59,660 nucleotides of DNA from the NCBI RefSeq assembly GCF_945957265.1, contig NZ_CAMFKO010000026.1, positions 1 to 59,660 of the forward strand, read 5' to 3'. The notes under the pieces were generated by a model, which worked only from the letters and a program-made list of their open reading frames with translations, was not told the DNA's origin and ran no database searches. A program made the position numbers and the translations under genes. Source of the stretch: an uncultured Dechloromonas sp. (GTDB taxonomy: Bacteria; Pseudomonadota; Gammaproteobacteria; Burkholderiales; Rhodocyclaceae). Every line of letters starts with the position of its first letter. Position 1 is the stretch's first letter. Positions 8,469 through 17,595 of the stretch are shown here, in pieces.

Positions 8469-9644
8469 TTACGTGCCGGTTTTGCCGGCGGCCAACTCGA
8501 TGACATCCCGGTTGACCTCTTCGATGCGGTTGACACCGAGCAGCGCCATGCCGGCCCGGATCTCCTTGTGGAACAGGCCGAGCAGGCTGTCCAGCCCGGC
8601 TTCGCCGCCGCCGGCCATGGCCCAGATCCAGGGGCGGCCGATGAGTACGCCGCGGGCGCCGAGGGCGACGGCCTTGAGGACATCCAGCCCGTTGCGCACG
8701 CCGCCGTCGAGGTAGACCTCCATCTGCCCGCCCACGGCGTCGGCAATCGCCGGCAGCTTGCTGATGCTGGAGGCGACGGCATCCAGCTGGCGGGCGCCGT
8801 GGTTGGAAACGACCACGCCGTCGGCACCGACGTCGAGCGCAGCCTGCGCGTCGTCGACTTCCATGATGCCCTTGATGATCAGCTTGCCCGGCCAGATCGA
8901 GCGCAGCCAGGCGATGTCCTGCCAGGTCACGGTCGAGTCGACCTGCGAGTCGATGAAGGCCTTGTAGGCATTGAGATCGTCCGGGTCGGGAACGACGTCG
9001 CTGAGGTTGCCGATGCTGTGGGGCTTGCCCTTGATGCCGACATCCAGGACCCAGCGCGGGCTGGAGAGCAGCTGGGCCATTTTCGACAGCTTGCTCGGCA
9101 GGTTGGTGCCGACCATGCCGTTGCGGAAATCGCGCAGGCGCAATCCCAGCACGGCCAGGTCGACGGTGAATACCAGCGTGTCGCAGCCGGCGGCCCGGGC
9201 GCGGGCGAGCAGGGTCTCGACGATGCCACGGTCGCGCAGCATGTAGAGCTGGAACCAGAAGGGCTGGCCGATGGCAGCCTGGATCTCTTCCACCGGGCAG
9301 ATGCCCAGGGTTGACGTGGTGAAGGGGATGCCGATGCGCTGGGCGGCGCGGGCGCCCTGGGTTTCGCCGCGCCGGGCGAACATGCCGGCCATGCCGACCG
9401 GGGCCAGCGCCACCGGCATCGCGGCCTGGTGGCCGGCGAGCACCGTGCTGCAGTCGACATGCTCGACATTCTTCATGACGCGCTGGATCAGCCGGTAATG
9501 CTCGAAGTCGCTGACGTTGTAGCGCAGCGTGCTTTCGCGGTTGGCGCCGCCGTCGATGTAGTCGAACAGGAAGCGCGGCAGGAAGCGCCGGGCACGAAGC
9601 CGGTAGTCCTCGACTGTCACCGGGTTTACGTTGAAGATGCTCAT
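8469..9644 (-). CDS. FMN-dependent alpha-hydroxyacid dehydrogenase (LldD/mandelate dehydrogenase family)
   Basis: 391 residues, matching LldD-type enzymes. The family oxidises L-2-hydroxyacids to 2-oxoacids with FMN and passes electrons to quinone, cytochrome or oxygen. Seen here: FDYIDGGA near the N-terminus, the active-site block SNHGARQLD with the catalytic His and Arg, and the FMN phosphate site around LDGGVRNGLDVLKA and LIGRP. The substrate (lactate, mandelate, glycolate or a longer acid) cannot be read from sequence. It follows a D-2-hydroxyacid dehydrogenase by 21 bases; the pair could interconvert hydroxyacid stereoisomers through the oxoacid. Confidence 0.93.
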   Translation of the reverse strand: MSIFNVNPVTVEDYRLRARRFLPRFLFDYIDGGANRESTLRYNVSDFEHYRLIQRVMKNVEHVDCSTVLAGHQAAMPVALAPVGMAGMFARRGETQGARAAQRIGIPFTTSTLGICPVEEIQAAIGQPFWFQLYMLRDRGIVETLLARARAAGCDTLVFTVDLAVLGLRLRDFRNGMVGTNLPSKLSKMAQLLSSPRWVLDVGIKGKPHSIGNLSDVVPDPDDLNAYKAFIDSQVDSTVTWQDIAWLRSIWPGKLIIKGIMEVDDAQAALDVGADGVVVSNHGARQLDAVASSISKLPAIADAVGGQMEVYLDGGVRNGLDVLKAVALGARGVLIGRPWIWAMAGGGEAGLDSLLGLFHKEIRAGMALLGVNRIEEVNRDVIELAAGKTGT

Positions 9645-9665
9645 CGCTAGGACTTTGTCGGGAGA

Positions 9666-10598
9666 TTAGTTGCAGCGGTCGAGCGGTGCGCCCTGCTGCA
9701 GGAAGTGGCCGATATTGGCGCAGACGCGACGCGCCATGTCCATGCGGCATTCGCCGGTTGCGCTGCCGATATGCGGCAGCAGGGTGACGTTGTCGAATTC
9801 CAGCAGCGCCGGCGTCACCTGCGGCTCGAATTCGAATACGTCCAGGCCGGCACCGCCCAGATGGCCGCTGCGCAGCGCGTCGACCAGCGCATTCTCATCG
9901 ACCAGCGGGCCGCGTCCGACGTTGATCAGCACGGCGCCCGGTTTGAGCATGGCCAGGGTTGCCGCGTTCATCAGGTGGCGGGTCTGCTCGTTGAGGGTGC
10001 AGTTGAGCGAGACGATGTCGGCTTCGCGCAGCAGTTCCTCCAGGGTCGGGCAGAAATGGGCATCCAGTGCGGCGGCGGCCTCGGGGGAGGGTTTCGGGCC
10101 ATGGTAGAGGATGGACATGTTGAAACCGCGCGCCCGCCGGGCGACGGCCTGGCCGATGGCGCCCAGGCCGACGATGCCCAGGCGCTTGCCGTGTACGCGC
10201 TGGCCCAGTTGCCCGGCGCCGGCTGCCCAGTTGCCAGCGCGCAGATGGCGCTCGCTGACGCTGAGCCGGCGGCAGGTAGCCAGCAGCAGTGCGAAGACGA
10301 GGTCGGCGGTATCCTCGGTGACGACCGGGGTGTTGCTGACGGCGATGCCGCGCCGGGTGGCGGCCGCCCGGTCGATGTTGTCGTAGCCGACGCCGATGTT
10401 GGCGATCAGCCCGAGGGAAGCCGGCAGGCGGTCGATCAACTCGGCCGACACGGGGTCGACCGCGGTGGAGACCAATATGTTGCCTTCCGGAATCCCGATG
10501 GTGGCGGGGTCGAGCAGGCGCACGTCGCCGAATTGCTGCAAGGCCGCCATCATGGGAGCGGGGAGTTGGCGGATGACCAGGATGATCGGTTTGCTCAT
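9666..10598 (-). CDS. D-isomer-specific 2-hydroxyacid dehydrogenase (glyoxylate/hydroxypyruvate reductase-like)
   Basis: 310 residues. The Rossmann motif GLGAIGQAVARRA lies in the middle. Catalytic residues of the family are present: Arg in NVGRGPLVDE, Glu in VFEFEP and His in LPHIGSAT. It reduces 2-oxoacids to D-2-hydroxyacids or the reverse, with NAD(P)H. It sits 86 bases after the acyl-CoA ligase gene and 21 bases before the FMN hydroxyacid dehydrogenase gene, probably in one operon. Confidence 0.94.
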   Translation of the reverse strand: MSKPIILVIRQLPAPMMAALQQFGDVRLLDPATIGIPEGNILVSTAVDPVSAELIDRLPASLGLIANIGVGYDNIDRAAATRRGIAVSNTPVVTEDTADLVFALLLATCRRLSVSERHLRAGNWAAGAGQLGQRVHGKRLGIVGLGAIGQAVARRARGFNMSILYHGPKPSPEAAAALDAHFCPTLEELLREADIVSLNCTLNEQTRHLMNAATLAMLKPGAVLINVGRGPLVDENALVDALRSGHLGGAGLDVFEFEPQVTPALLEFDNVTLLPHIGSATGECRMDMARRVCANIGHFLQQGAPLDRCN

Positions 10599-10684
10599 GA
10601 TTGCTGTTCTCTATTTATGGTGCATCTTGTCCGTGGGGACCGATGCGTCGCGCGGGGGCAAGCCGCGCGGCGCATTTGTCCCGG

Positions 10685-12322
10685 TCATGCCAATTGAGCA
10701 CGAATCCGCTTCTTGTCGATCTTGCCGACGCTGGTGGTCGGAATCTCGGTGACGATCCTGACTTCCTTGGGAATCGCCCACTTGTTGATGGCGCCGCCGG
10801 CGACATATTGCTGCAGGTGGTCGACGATGCTCGCCGGGCTGCACTCGGCATTACGCGGAATGACCAGCGCGCAGGGGCGCTCGCCCCAGTGCTCGTCGGG
10901 GATGCCGATCACCGTGACGGCCTGGACGCCGGGGTGGGTGCTGATCATGCGTTCCAGCTCCAGCGACGAGATCCATTCGCCGCCGGTCTTGATGACGTCC
11001 TTGATCCGGTCCTTGATCTCGATGCAGCCGTCCGGGTGGATGCTGGCGACGTCGCCGGTGTGCAGCCAGCCCTTGGCCCACAGTTCCTCGCCCTTCTCCG
11101 GTTCGAAAAGATAGCTCTGGGTCAGCCAGGGGGCGCGGACGACCACTTCGCCGGAGATTCTGCCGTCGTGCGGCAGGGGGGCGCCGTTCGCATCCCAGAT
11201 CTCGATGTCCACCAGGTCGCTGGGGATGCCGGCCTTGACGCGCCAGGCGACCTGTTCGGCGAAGGGCAGCTCGCGCTGCTCCCGGGTGATGCGGGTGATC
11301 GCCAGCAGCGGGCAGGTTTCCGACATGCCGTAGGCGCTGAAGACGTCGACGCCCAGCGCCATCGCCTGCTCGGCCTGGCCGGGCGTCAGCGCGCTGCCGC
11401 CGATGATCACTTTCCACTTCCTGAAGTCGGTGTTCGCCGCTTCGGCCGACTGCAGAACCATCTGCAGGATGGTCGGCACGCAGTGGGAGAAGGTGACCCC
11501 TTCCTCGCGGATCAGGCGGGCCAGCTTGTTGGGCTCGTAACGGCCGGGGTAGATCTGCTGGATGCCCATCATCGTCGCCGCATAGGGGATGCCCCAGGCA
11601 TGGACGTGGAACATCGGGGTGATCGGCATGTAGATCCCGCCGTGGTCGAGCAGCGGGGCGTCGGCGTTGCGGGACAATAGGGTGTTGGTTATGTTCAGCG
11701 TGTGCAGCACCAGTTGCCGGTGGCTGAAATAGACCCCCTTGGGGTTGCCGGTCGTACCGGTGGTGTAGAAGGCGGTGGCCACCGAATTCTCGTCGAAGTC
11801 CGGGAAGTCGTAGTGCGGGTCGGCCTGCGCGAGCAGCGCCTCGTAGTCGCCGGCCGTCGCGAAGGAAGCGGCGGGCGGCGTTTCGGCATCGCTCAGTTGG
11901 ATGTAGCCCTTGACGGTTGCGAGCTCACCCTTGATGCCGTCGACGATGGGCAGGAAATCGTCATGCACCAGCACCAGGTCGTCCTGGGCGTGGTTCATGG
12001 TGTACAGGATCTGCTGCGGCGAGAGGCGGATATTGACGGTATGCAGGACGGCCCCGATCATCGGAATGGCAAAGAAGCATTCCAGGTAGCGGTGGCTGTC
12101 CCAGTCCATGACCGCGACGGTGTCGCCGGGGCCGATGCCCTGCGCGCGCAGGACGTTGGCCAGGCGGCAGACCCGTTCGTTGAACTGCCGGTAGCTGAAG
12201 CGGTGCGTTCCCGAAACGATCTGGTTGCGGGTTTCCACGCGCTGCACCGAGGTCAGCAGACGTTTGATGAGCAGCGGGTAGGCGTAGGCCGAGTCGCTGG
12301 GCTTGAGGATTTTGGTGTTCAT
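10685..12322 (-). CDS. AMP-forming fatty acyl-CoA ligase, AlkK-like
   Basis: 545 residues, nearly the length of the medium-chain ligase AlkK, which it resembles from memory. It would activate a carboxylic acid to its acyl-CoA through an acyl-AMP. The ATP loop TTGTTGNPKGV, the SAYGMSETCP block, GWLHTGDV and the C-terminal TSVGKIDKKRIR with the catalytic Lys are all present. No signal peptide. It starts 27 bases after the stop of the acetoacetate-decarboxylase-like gene and is followed by the two hydroxyacid dehydrogenases. Chain length or ring preference is not deducible. Confidence 0.95.
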   Translation of the reverse strand: MNTKILKPSDSAYAYPLLIKRLLTSVQRVETRNQIVSGTHRFSYRQFNERVCRLANVLRAQGIGPGDTVAVMDWDSHRYLECFFAIPMIGAVLHTVNIRLSPQQILYTMNHAQDDLVLVHDDFLPIVDGIKGELATVKGYIQLSDAETPPAASFATAGDYEALLAQADPHYDFPDFDENSVATAFYTTGTTGNPKGVYFSHRQLVLHTLNITNTLLSRNADAPLLDHGGIYMPITPMFHVHAWGIPYAATMMGIQQIYPGRYEPNKLARLIREEGVTFSHCVPTILQMVLQSAEAANTDFRKWKVIIGGSALTPGQAEQAMALGVDVFSAYGMSETCPLLAITRITREQRELPFAEQVAWRVKAGIPSDLVDIEIWDANGAPLPHDGRISGEVVVRAPWLTQSYLFEPEKGEELWAKGWLHTGDVASIHPDGCIEIKDRIKDVIKTGGEWISSLELERMISTHPGVQAVTVIGIPDEHWGERPCALVIPRNAECSPASIVDHLQQYVAGGAINKWAIPKEVRIVTEIPTTSVGKIDKKRIRAQLA

Positions 12323-12349
12323 GTCGGTACCTGCCTCTCGGTGCGTATG

Positions 12350-13141
12350 TCAGAACGGCTTGGCCGGCATCGTCTTGGCGCCGGTCAGGGTCATCGCGAT
12401 GCTGGCCAGGTAACCCTTGCCGACGCGGGTGATGCCGAGGTCGCCCAGTTCTTCGTGTTCCGACGGCAGGAATTCGAGCGTTGCAGTCCCCGCCAGCGCC
12501 TGGCCGGCGGCGACATCGGTCAGGATGTTCATCGAATGGGCGTGGGCCGGTGCGAGTTCCGGATCGATGCTCGGCAGGTAGCGGGTGTGAACCTGCGGCA
12601 GGGCCAGCAGCGGCGGCAACTGGGCCGGGCTGATCGCCTCGGTCAGCGTCACGCTGGCGCGCATCAGCAGGCGTCCCATGGCGGACAGGGTGCCGACGAA
12701 GGTGTTGCCGACTTCCCGTTTCGGGCCGCCGCGGCCCAGTGCCACCGCCTTGGTCATGTGGATTTCGCCGAGTTTCTTCGGGAAACCCTGGATCTGGCCA
12801 CGGGAATGGGCGACTTCGTTGTCCACCCAGATGTAGGGAACACGGCCCGCCGGCCCGCCATCGGCCCGGGTCGGGACGACGATGAACGCTTCCTTGTACT
12901 GGCCGCGCCGCGGGTCGGCAAGCAGGCGCGGATCGCTGTCGGCCGCCGAACTCCAGTCGGCGAAGATGGCCAGGCACTGCGTGCTGTCGCCGACTTCCAG
13001 ATCGTCCGGCAGCAGCGCGGCGATCTGTTCGCGGCTCATCTCGAATTCGACCGCGATGACTTCGCCCGAATAGTGCCAGGGCGGCGGCGTCAGCGTCGAA
13101 GCCAGGCCCTTGGGGGAAAACGGTAAGCTCCAGCCATTCAT
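12350..13141 (-). CDS. Acetoacetate decarboxylase family protein
   Basis: 263 residues. The family signature GFPKKLGEI lies at 119-127; the Lys-Lys pair (122-123) matches the Schiff-base lysine and its neighbour in acetoacetate decarboxylase. YIWVDNEVA and the central beta-barrel region also fit. The superfamily includes non-decarboxylating members, so the reaction on a beta-keto acid is probable but not certain. First gene of the minus-strand operon, about 145 bases from the palindrome at 13287-13306 in the divergent promoter region shared with the aldehyde dehydrogenase. Confidence 0.88.
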   Translation of the reverse strand: MNGWSLPFSPKGLASTLTPPPWHYSGEVIAVEFEMSREQIAALLPDDLEVGDSTQCLAIFADWSSAADSDPRLLADPRRGQYKEAFIVVPTRADGGPAGRVPYIWVDNEVAHSRGQIQGFPKKLGEIHMTKAVALGRGGPKREVGNTFVGTLSAMGRLLMRASVTLTEAISPAQLPPLLALPQVHTRYLPSIDPELAPAHAHSMNILTDVAAGQALAGTATLEFLPSEHEELGDLGITRVGKGYLASIAMTLTGAKTMPAKPF

Positions 13142-13484
13142 CTTGTTTGTCTCCTAGTCTTCTTGGGTAGGGACGGCCCGGGTTGCCCGGATGCTTGCCG
13201 GTTTGCCGTAGCGCTCACCGGATTTCATCGAGACAGCCTGTCGACCGTGATCGATGTCGATTGCAACACCGGGTGCGCAAAACTCTTATCCCCCGTTCGG
13301 GGGGAGCCTGGAATCGATCTTGGCGTCCCCCGCCGGAGGCAGTGGGCGTGGCGCGTTATGTCAAGCCGCGGCCGCCTTTTGTCAAGCCTTGCCGACCGGG
13401 CAGGAGCTACGGTAGCGCTTGGTGTACTCCCCCCCGACAACATGAGGCGTCCGTCGCGGACCCAAGAACAGAGCCGAGGTTTTC
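13142..13484. promoter_or_regulatory. Divergent promoter region
   Basis: 343 bases between two divergent operons, with no gene seen. It holds the palindrome described next, placed roughly midway, and must hold both promoters. Confidence 0.7.
13287..13306. promoter_or_regulatory. CCCC/GGGG palindromic box a
   Basis: TATCCCCC-GTTC-GGGGGGAG in the middle of the divergent region. One of about ten similar sites in the window; a candidate operator for the MalT-type regulator at 34691. Confidence 0.6.
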
Positions 13485-14915
13485 ATGACAAATTCAGCAC
13501 TCAAAGCAGCAACCGAAACGAGCCGTATCGACAGCGTGTTCGACCGGCAGCGCAGCGCCTCGCGGCGCGATCCCTATCCCGCCTATGGCGAGCGGATCGC
13601 CCGCCTCGAAAAACTCGAAAAGATCCTGGACGACAACCAGGCGGCGATTTGCCAGGCGGTGAACAAGGATTACGGCAATCGCTCCGCGCAGGAGACGCGG
13701 CTGCTCGAAATCTCCATTCTGCTCGCCAGCATCGGCGACACGAAGAAACAGCTGAAAAAGTGGATGAAGCCGGAGAAGCGCCACGTCGGCCTGGCTTTCT
13801 TCGGCGCCAAAAACACGGTCATTCCGCAGCCGAAAGGGGTGATCGGCGTCGTCTCGCCGTGGAACTATCCGCTGCAACTCGCCCTGGGGCCGGCCATCCA
13901 GGCGCTGGCCGCGGGCAACCGGGTGATCATCAAGATGGCCGCCAACTCGCAGCACCTGTGCGTGCTGCTCGACCAGCTGGTGACGCAGGAATTCGACGAC
14001 GAGGTACTGGCCGTCATTCCCGGCGTCTCGGCCGGGGACTTTACCCGCCGCCCCTGGGACCATCTGGTGTTCACCGGCTCCCCGGGCACCGGCAAGGTGG
14101 TGATGGAAACCGCCGCCCAGTACCTGACGCCGGTGACCCTCGAACTCGGCGGCAAGTCGCCGACCATCGTCGCCGACGATTTCGACCTGCGTACGGCGGC
14201 CGAGCGCATCATGTACGGCAAGCTGATCAATGCCGGGCAAACCTGCACGGCGCCGGACTACCTGTTCCTGCCCCGCGCCAAGGTGGACGCCTTCGTCGCC
14301 CATGCCAAGGCTATCGTGGCGGAGCGCTACGGCTCGGCCGATTCGAAGGATTTCACGTCGATCATCGACGGCAAGGCTTTCGAACGCGTCTGCCACACCC
14401 TGGAAGATGCCAGCGCCAAGGGCGCGCGGACCGTTAACCTGGCGCCGGGCGGGGCGGCCAACAAGTTCACCCGCAAGGTGCCGCCGCACATCGTCCTCGA
14501 CGTGCAGGACGACATGGCGATCATGCAGGACGAGATTTTCGGCCCGCTGCTGCCGATCAAGCCCTACGACAGCCTCGACGAGGTGATCGGCTACATCAAC
14601 GCCAACGAACGGCCGCTCGCGCTCTACCTGTTCACCAACAGCCAGGCCGTCCAGGACAAGGTGATCTACCAGACCATCTCGGGCGGCGTTTCGGTCAACG
14701 ACACGCTGCTGCACGTGGCGCAGCACGACATGCCTTTCGGTGGCATCGGCAACAGCGGCATGGGGCATTACCACGGCAAGGAAGGCTTCCTGGAGTTTTC
14801 CAAGCTGCGCCCCGTTTTCAAGCAGGCCAGGCGTTCCGGCATCCTGATGCTGGCGCCGCCCTACGGCCCGCGCTTCGAGAAACTGATCGGCCTGATGATC
14901 AAGTTCCGTCTCTGA
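13485..14915 (+). CDS. Aldehyde dehydrogenase (coniferyl-aldehyde-dehydrogenase-like)
   Basis: 476 residues, lacking the longer N-terminus of classic ALDHs, as in the CalB group. Oxidises an aldehyde to the acid. Visible are the oxyanion Asn in SPWNYPLQLAL (N127), Glu220 in LELGGKSP and the nucleophile Cys254 in NAGQTCTAPDY. The usual KPSE cofactor motif reads KMAA here, an oddity that may affect cofactor choice. First gene of a plus-strand operon with the GldA-like and cupin-like genes. A remnant of a second copy of this gene type is at 16905-17066. Confidence 0.95.
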   Translation: MTNSALKAATETSRIDSVFDRQRSASRRDPYPAYGERIARLEKLEKILDDNQAAICQAVNKDYGNRSAQETRLLEISILLASIGDTKKQLKKWMKPEKRHVGLAFFGAKNTVIPQPKGVIGVVSPWNYPLQLALGPAIQALAAGNRVIIKMAANSQHLCVLLDQLVTQEFDDEVLAVIPGVSAGDFTRRPWDHLVFTGSPGTGKVVMETAAQYLTPVTLELGGKSPTIVADDFDLRTAAERIMYGKLINAGQTCTAPDYLFLPRAKVDAFVAHAKAIVAERYGSADSKDFTSIIDGKAFERVCHTLEDASAKGARTVNLAPGGAANKFTRKVPPHIVLDVQDDMAIMQDEIFGPLLPIKPYDSLDEVIGYINANERPLALYLFTNSQAVQDKVIYQTISGGVSVNDTLLHVAQHDMPFGGIGNSGMGHYHGKEGFLEFSKLRPVFKQARRSGILMLAPPYGPRFEKLIGLMIKFRL

Positions 14916-14939
14916 GCCCAACTCACCGGAGAAAATGAC

Positions 14940-16076
14940 ATGACGCGGATTTTCGGATCTCCCGGCCGCTACGTTCAGGCGGCCGGTCTCATCGACCACG
15001 CCGCCGGCCATATCGGCAAGCTCGGCGCCCGGCGGGTGGCCATCCTCTGCTCGTCCCGCAGCCAGCGCAACGAGGCGCGCCGGCTGGTGGACAGCCTGCA
15101 CACCGCCGGCATCGCCATCGTCATCGCCACCTTTGGCGGCGAATGCTCGCGCCAGGAAATCGAGAAACAGGTCGCCTGGGTAAAGGCGCAAGCGCCCATC
15201 GACGTGCTGATCGCACTGGGCGGGGGCAAGACGCTGGATGCCGGCAAGTCGATCGCCCACCGCCTGGCCGTGCCGGTGGTGGTGATGCCGACGCTGGCCT
15301 CCAACGATGCGCCCTGTACGGCGCTGTCGGTGCTCTACACACCGGAAGGGGCCACCGAGTCCTTCGAGGTGTTCGATCAGGGCCCGGCCCTGGTGTTGGT
15401 CGATACCGACATCATCGCCCAGGCACCGACCCGCTTTCTCGTCGCCGGGATCGGCGATGCGATGTCGACCTGGTACGAGGCGCGTGCCTGCCAGCAGAAC
15501 CCCGCGGGCATCACCCTCCTCGGCGCCCGACCCGGGCTGGCAGGGCTCGCGCTGGCCGAAGCCTGCGCCCGGACCTTGTTCGAGCATGGCGTCGAGGCCG
15601 TCGCCGCAGTCGAGGCCAAGCGGGTGAATGCCGCCCTCGAACAGGTTGTGGACGCCAATACCCTCCTCAGCGGCCTCGGGGCCGAGAGCGGCGGCGTCGC
15701 GGCGGCCCACGCCGTGGCGCAGGCCTTCACGCTGCTGGAGGAAGTCGATCGCAACTACCTGCACGGCGAAATGGTGGCCTTCGGTCTGCTCACCCAACTC
15801 ATGCTGGAAGCGGAGCGGGACGAGGCGGGGCGGGTCTGCAGCTTGTTCGCGCAGGTCGGCTTGCCGGTGACGCTGGCGCAGCTCGGCATTGCCGAAGCCG
15901 ATGCGGCAGCCCTGGATACCGTGGTGGCGGCGACGATCGACTTCCCGTTCATCGGCAACATGCCGTTTGCCGTGACGGCGGATGCGGTACGCCGCGCCTT
16001 GCTCGAAGCCGACGTGCTGGGGCAGGCGATTATCGCCGTGCTCGGCGACATCCCGTACCGCGCCCTGCATTCCTGA
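14940..16076 (+). CDS. Iron-containing alcohol dehydrogenase, glycerol dehydrogenase-like
   Basis: 378 residues, slightly longer than GldA (about 367). The nucleotide loop LIALGGGKTLDAGK and PTLASNDAPC fit the glycerol dehydrogenase group. Likely metal ligands are the Asp in GIGDAMSTWYEA and the His residues in AAAHAVAQAF and NYLHGEMVAFG. It would oxidise a diol or secondary alcohol with NAD+. It starts 24 bases after the aldehyde dehydrogenase stop, with GGAGAAAATGAC upstream of the ATG. Its real substrate in this setting is open. Confidence 0.92.
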   Translation: MTRIFGSPGRYVQAAGLIDHAAGHIGKLGARRVAILCSSRSQRNEARRLVDSLHTAGIAIVIATFGGECSRQEIEKQVAWVKAQAPIDVLIALGGGKTLDAGKSIAHRLAVPVVVMPTLASNDAPCTALSVLYTPEGATESFEVFDQGPALVLVDTDIIAQAPTRFLVAGIGDAMSTWYEARACQQNPAGITLLGARPGLAGLALAEACARTLFEHGVEAVAAVEAKRVNAALEQVVDANTLLSGLGAESGGVAAAHAVAQAFTLLEEVDRNYLHGEMVAFGLLTQLMLEAERDEAGRVCSLFAQVGLPVTLAQLGIAEADAAALDTVVAATIDFPFIGNMPFAVTADAVRRALLEADVLGQAIIAVLGDIPYRALHS

Positions 16077-16168
16077 AACGCTTGAATGGCCGCCCCGATG
16101 CCGAACCTCGGGTTCCCGTCGGGGCGTGTCGCAGCAAGCAAGCCGATTGGCGCTGGAGGAAACAAGGA

Positions 16169-16852
16169 ATGATCGACTGCTACCTGGAGACGGGCCGCCA
16201 GCCCGGTCTCTCCGTCGAGCCTGCCGAGGGCTTTGTCGAGGTCCATGACGAGCCGGGCCATTACCACCGTTTCGAAAACGCCCATGTGCGGGTCTACGAC
16301 GTACGTTTTCCGCCGGGAGCGAGTTCGCTGTATCACCGCCACAGCGTCAACACGATGTATGTGGCGATCCATGACTGCCGCGTCTACGACCAGGCCTTCG
16401 CGCAGCAGGACGGCGTGACGCACGCGCTTTCGGCGGGGATGTGCGGCTGCCGCCCGCACGGCCGCGAACCGCTGATCCATCGGGTACGTAACGACGGAAC
16501 GGGGTTGATGCAGATGATCGGCGCCGAGCACCGAAAATCGCCCCCGGTGCTTGCCGACAGGCTGCTGGCTGCCCCGTTTCACACCGCGCTCGACGACCCG
16601 TTCCACGGGGAGTCGATCCGTTTCTACCGGATCGACTTGCCGCCGGGCGAGAGTACCGGGCTGGTCGACTACAATTTTTCGGGCTTGCTGGTATCGCTCA
16701 GCGACGCCACGCTGGCCGTCGGCGACGGCCGCTCCACCCAGGTGACCGGCTTCGCGCCCGGCGCCTTCGTCTGGCATGACGGGCCGATCCGGCGCCAGCT
16801 GAGCAATGTCGGGAAAACCCGTTTCCGTGCCGTGCTGGGGGAGTGGCGCTGA
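16169..16852 (+). CDS. Cupin-like protein (two-domain, unknown function)
   Basis: 227 residues from the ATG at 16169, which has GGAGGA eight bases upstream; the open frame runs further upstream but overlaps the preceding gene. A first beta-barrel half carries FPPGASSLYHRHSVN and a second half carries RIDLPPGESTGLVDYNFSG with VWHDGP later, the pattern of a bicupin. His residues in YHRHS could bind a metal, but the second half lacks a full cupin His set. Third gene of the aldehyde dehydrogenase operon, 92 bases after the GldA-like gene. Function unknown. Confidence 0.7.
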   Translation: MIDCYLETGRQPGLSVEPAEGFVEVHDEPGHYHRFENAHVRVYDVRFPPGASSLYHRHSVNTMYVAIHDCRVYDQAFAQQDGVTHALSAGMCGCRPHGREPLIHRVRNDGTGLMQMIGAEHRKSPPVLADRLLAAPFHTALDDPFHGESIRFYRIDLPPGESTGLVDYNFSGLLVSLSDATLAVGDGRSTQVTGFAPGAFVWHDGPIRRQLSNVGKTRFRAVLGEWR

Positions 16853-16869
16853 TATGGATGCTGAAGCCT

Positions 16870-16890
16870 CATCCCCTCATCGGGGGGGGG
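16870..16890. promoter_or_regulatory. CCCC/GGGG palindromic box b
   Basis: CATCCCC-TCATC-GGGGGGGGG, directly upstream of the aldehyde dehydrogenase remnant and not in front of any intact gene. It looks like an orphaned operator left when the gene behind it decayed. Confidence 0.5.
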
Positions 16891-16904
16891 CTTGTTCGAT
16901 CTCC

Positions 16905-17066
16905 CAAAAAGCAATGATTCCGGTCACACGCCCATTTCCAATGACCAAGCCGCGATAGCGCAACTGGAAGAGGTGTTTCAGCGCCAGTGCCAGGCCTAGC
17001 TGAACGCCCCCAACCCCAGCCTGGAGGAGCGCCGCGACATGCTGCTGCGCATCCCGGTCTGGCGAT
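16905..17066 (+). pseudogene. Aldehyde dehydrogenase N-terminal remnant
   Basis: A plus-strand frame reads IAQLEEVFQRQCQA, then a TAG stop, then LNAPNPSLEERRDMLLRIPV before another stop. This is the typical N-terminal region of coniferyl-aldehyde-dehydrogenase-like proteins (a VFxRQ segment, then NPSLEERRD); compare VFDRQRSASRRDPYPAYGER in the intact gene at 13485. The TAG could come from a Tyr codon. The rest of the gene is missing, and the sequence runs directly into a minus-strand sulfatase remnant. Box b lies just upstream, as before other operons here. Confidence 0.55.
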
Positions 17067-17069
17067 GAG

Positions 17070-17445
17070 CAATGCCAAGTGTCCGGCTTGACGGTGTAGT
17101 ACTGCTTGCCGAAGAAGTTGTAGCCGTACACCAGCATTCCGTTCTCCGCATAGAGCGCGAGCCCCGCGGCACGGCCGCCAATCTCCAGCAGAACGCCGTC
17201 GGCCGGTTTGTCCGCAGCGGTCTCGGCATAGGCGTCGATGCGATGGTCGCGTTGATAGATCTGGGGGGCGAGCCTTCCAGCAGGCGGTTCGCGTTGGCTG
17301 CGTAAGTGAATTTGGTCCCGCCGCGGGTGAGCGACGGGCGTTCGGGATTGAACACCCGTTCGACGAAGTGGTCGTTGGTTTCGCCACCCATGAAGCCGTA
17401 GAAACGCTCGAAACCCAAACTGGTAAAAAACGGGAGGTGGCGGAC
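17070..17445 (-). pseudogene. Arylsulfatase remnant with internal deletion and frameshift
   Basis: One minus-strand frame reads LGFERFYGFMGGETNDHF, then RPSLTRGGTKFTYAANANRL and LEGS. The next piece, in another frame, reads PQIYQRDHRIDAYAETAADK, then GVLLEIGGRAAGLALY and YGYNFFGKQYYTV. These match two separated parts of arylsulfatases: the FYGFxGGET region and the C-terminal region with an N-R-S-H-type motif and GG...LY...YNFFG. The middle of the enzyme is missing and a one-base shift follows LEGS. No formylglycine motif remains. A clear third sulfatase locus in this window, now dead. Confidence 0.8.
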
Positions 17446-17477
17446 AGGATACGGCGACGCGTCTTCCCGGGAGCCGA

Positions 17478-17589
17478 TCAGTCGAGTATCTCGCGATCCT
17501 GCACGCCACCCTTGTCGGCGCTGGTCGCAAGCAAGGCATAGGCCTTGAGCGCCAGGCTGACGCGGGGGGAACGATAGTCGGGGATGGCG
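17478..17589 (-). pseudogene. Dihydroxy-acid dehydratase (IlvD) C-terminal remnant
   Basis: Immediately after the hydratase stop, a minus-strand frame reads PDYRSPRVSLALKAYALLAT, continues SADKGGVQDREILD and ends in TGA. This matches the extreme C-terminus of long-form IlvD (in E. coli, ALRAYASLATSADKGAV). No start or preceding domain remains, so it is a 3' stub of about 37 codons. The two intact IlvD/Edd genes in the window do not end this way, so the stub comes from a different paralogue. Confidence 0.8.
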
Positions 17590-17595
17590 GGTTTC

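Noticed and set aside
13494..16070. 858-codon frame antisense to aldehyde and alcohol dehydrogenases
   Set aside because: Spans two well-supported genes on the other strand, with His/Arg/Gly-rich shadow composition.
15143..16168. Upstream extension of the cupin-like frame to 569 residues
   Set aside because: Overlaps the GldA-like gene out of frame; the ATG at 16169 has GGAGGA at the right distance.
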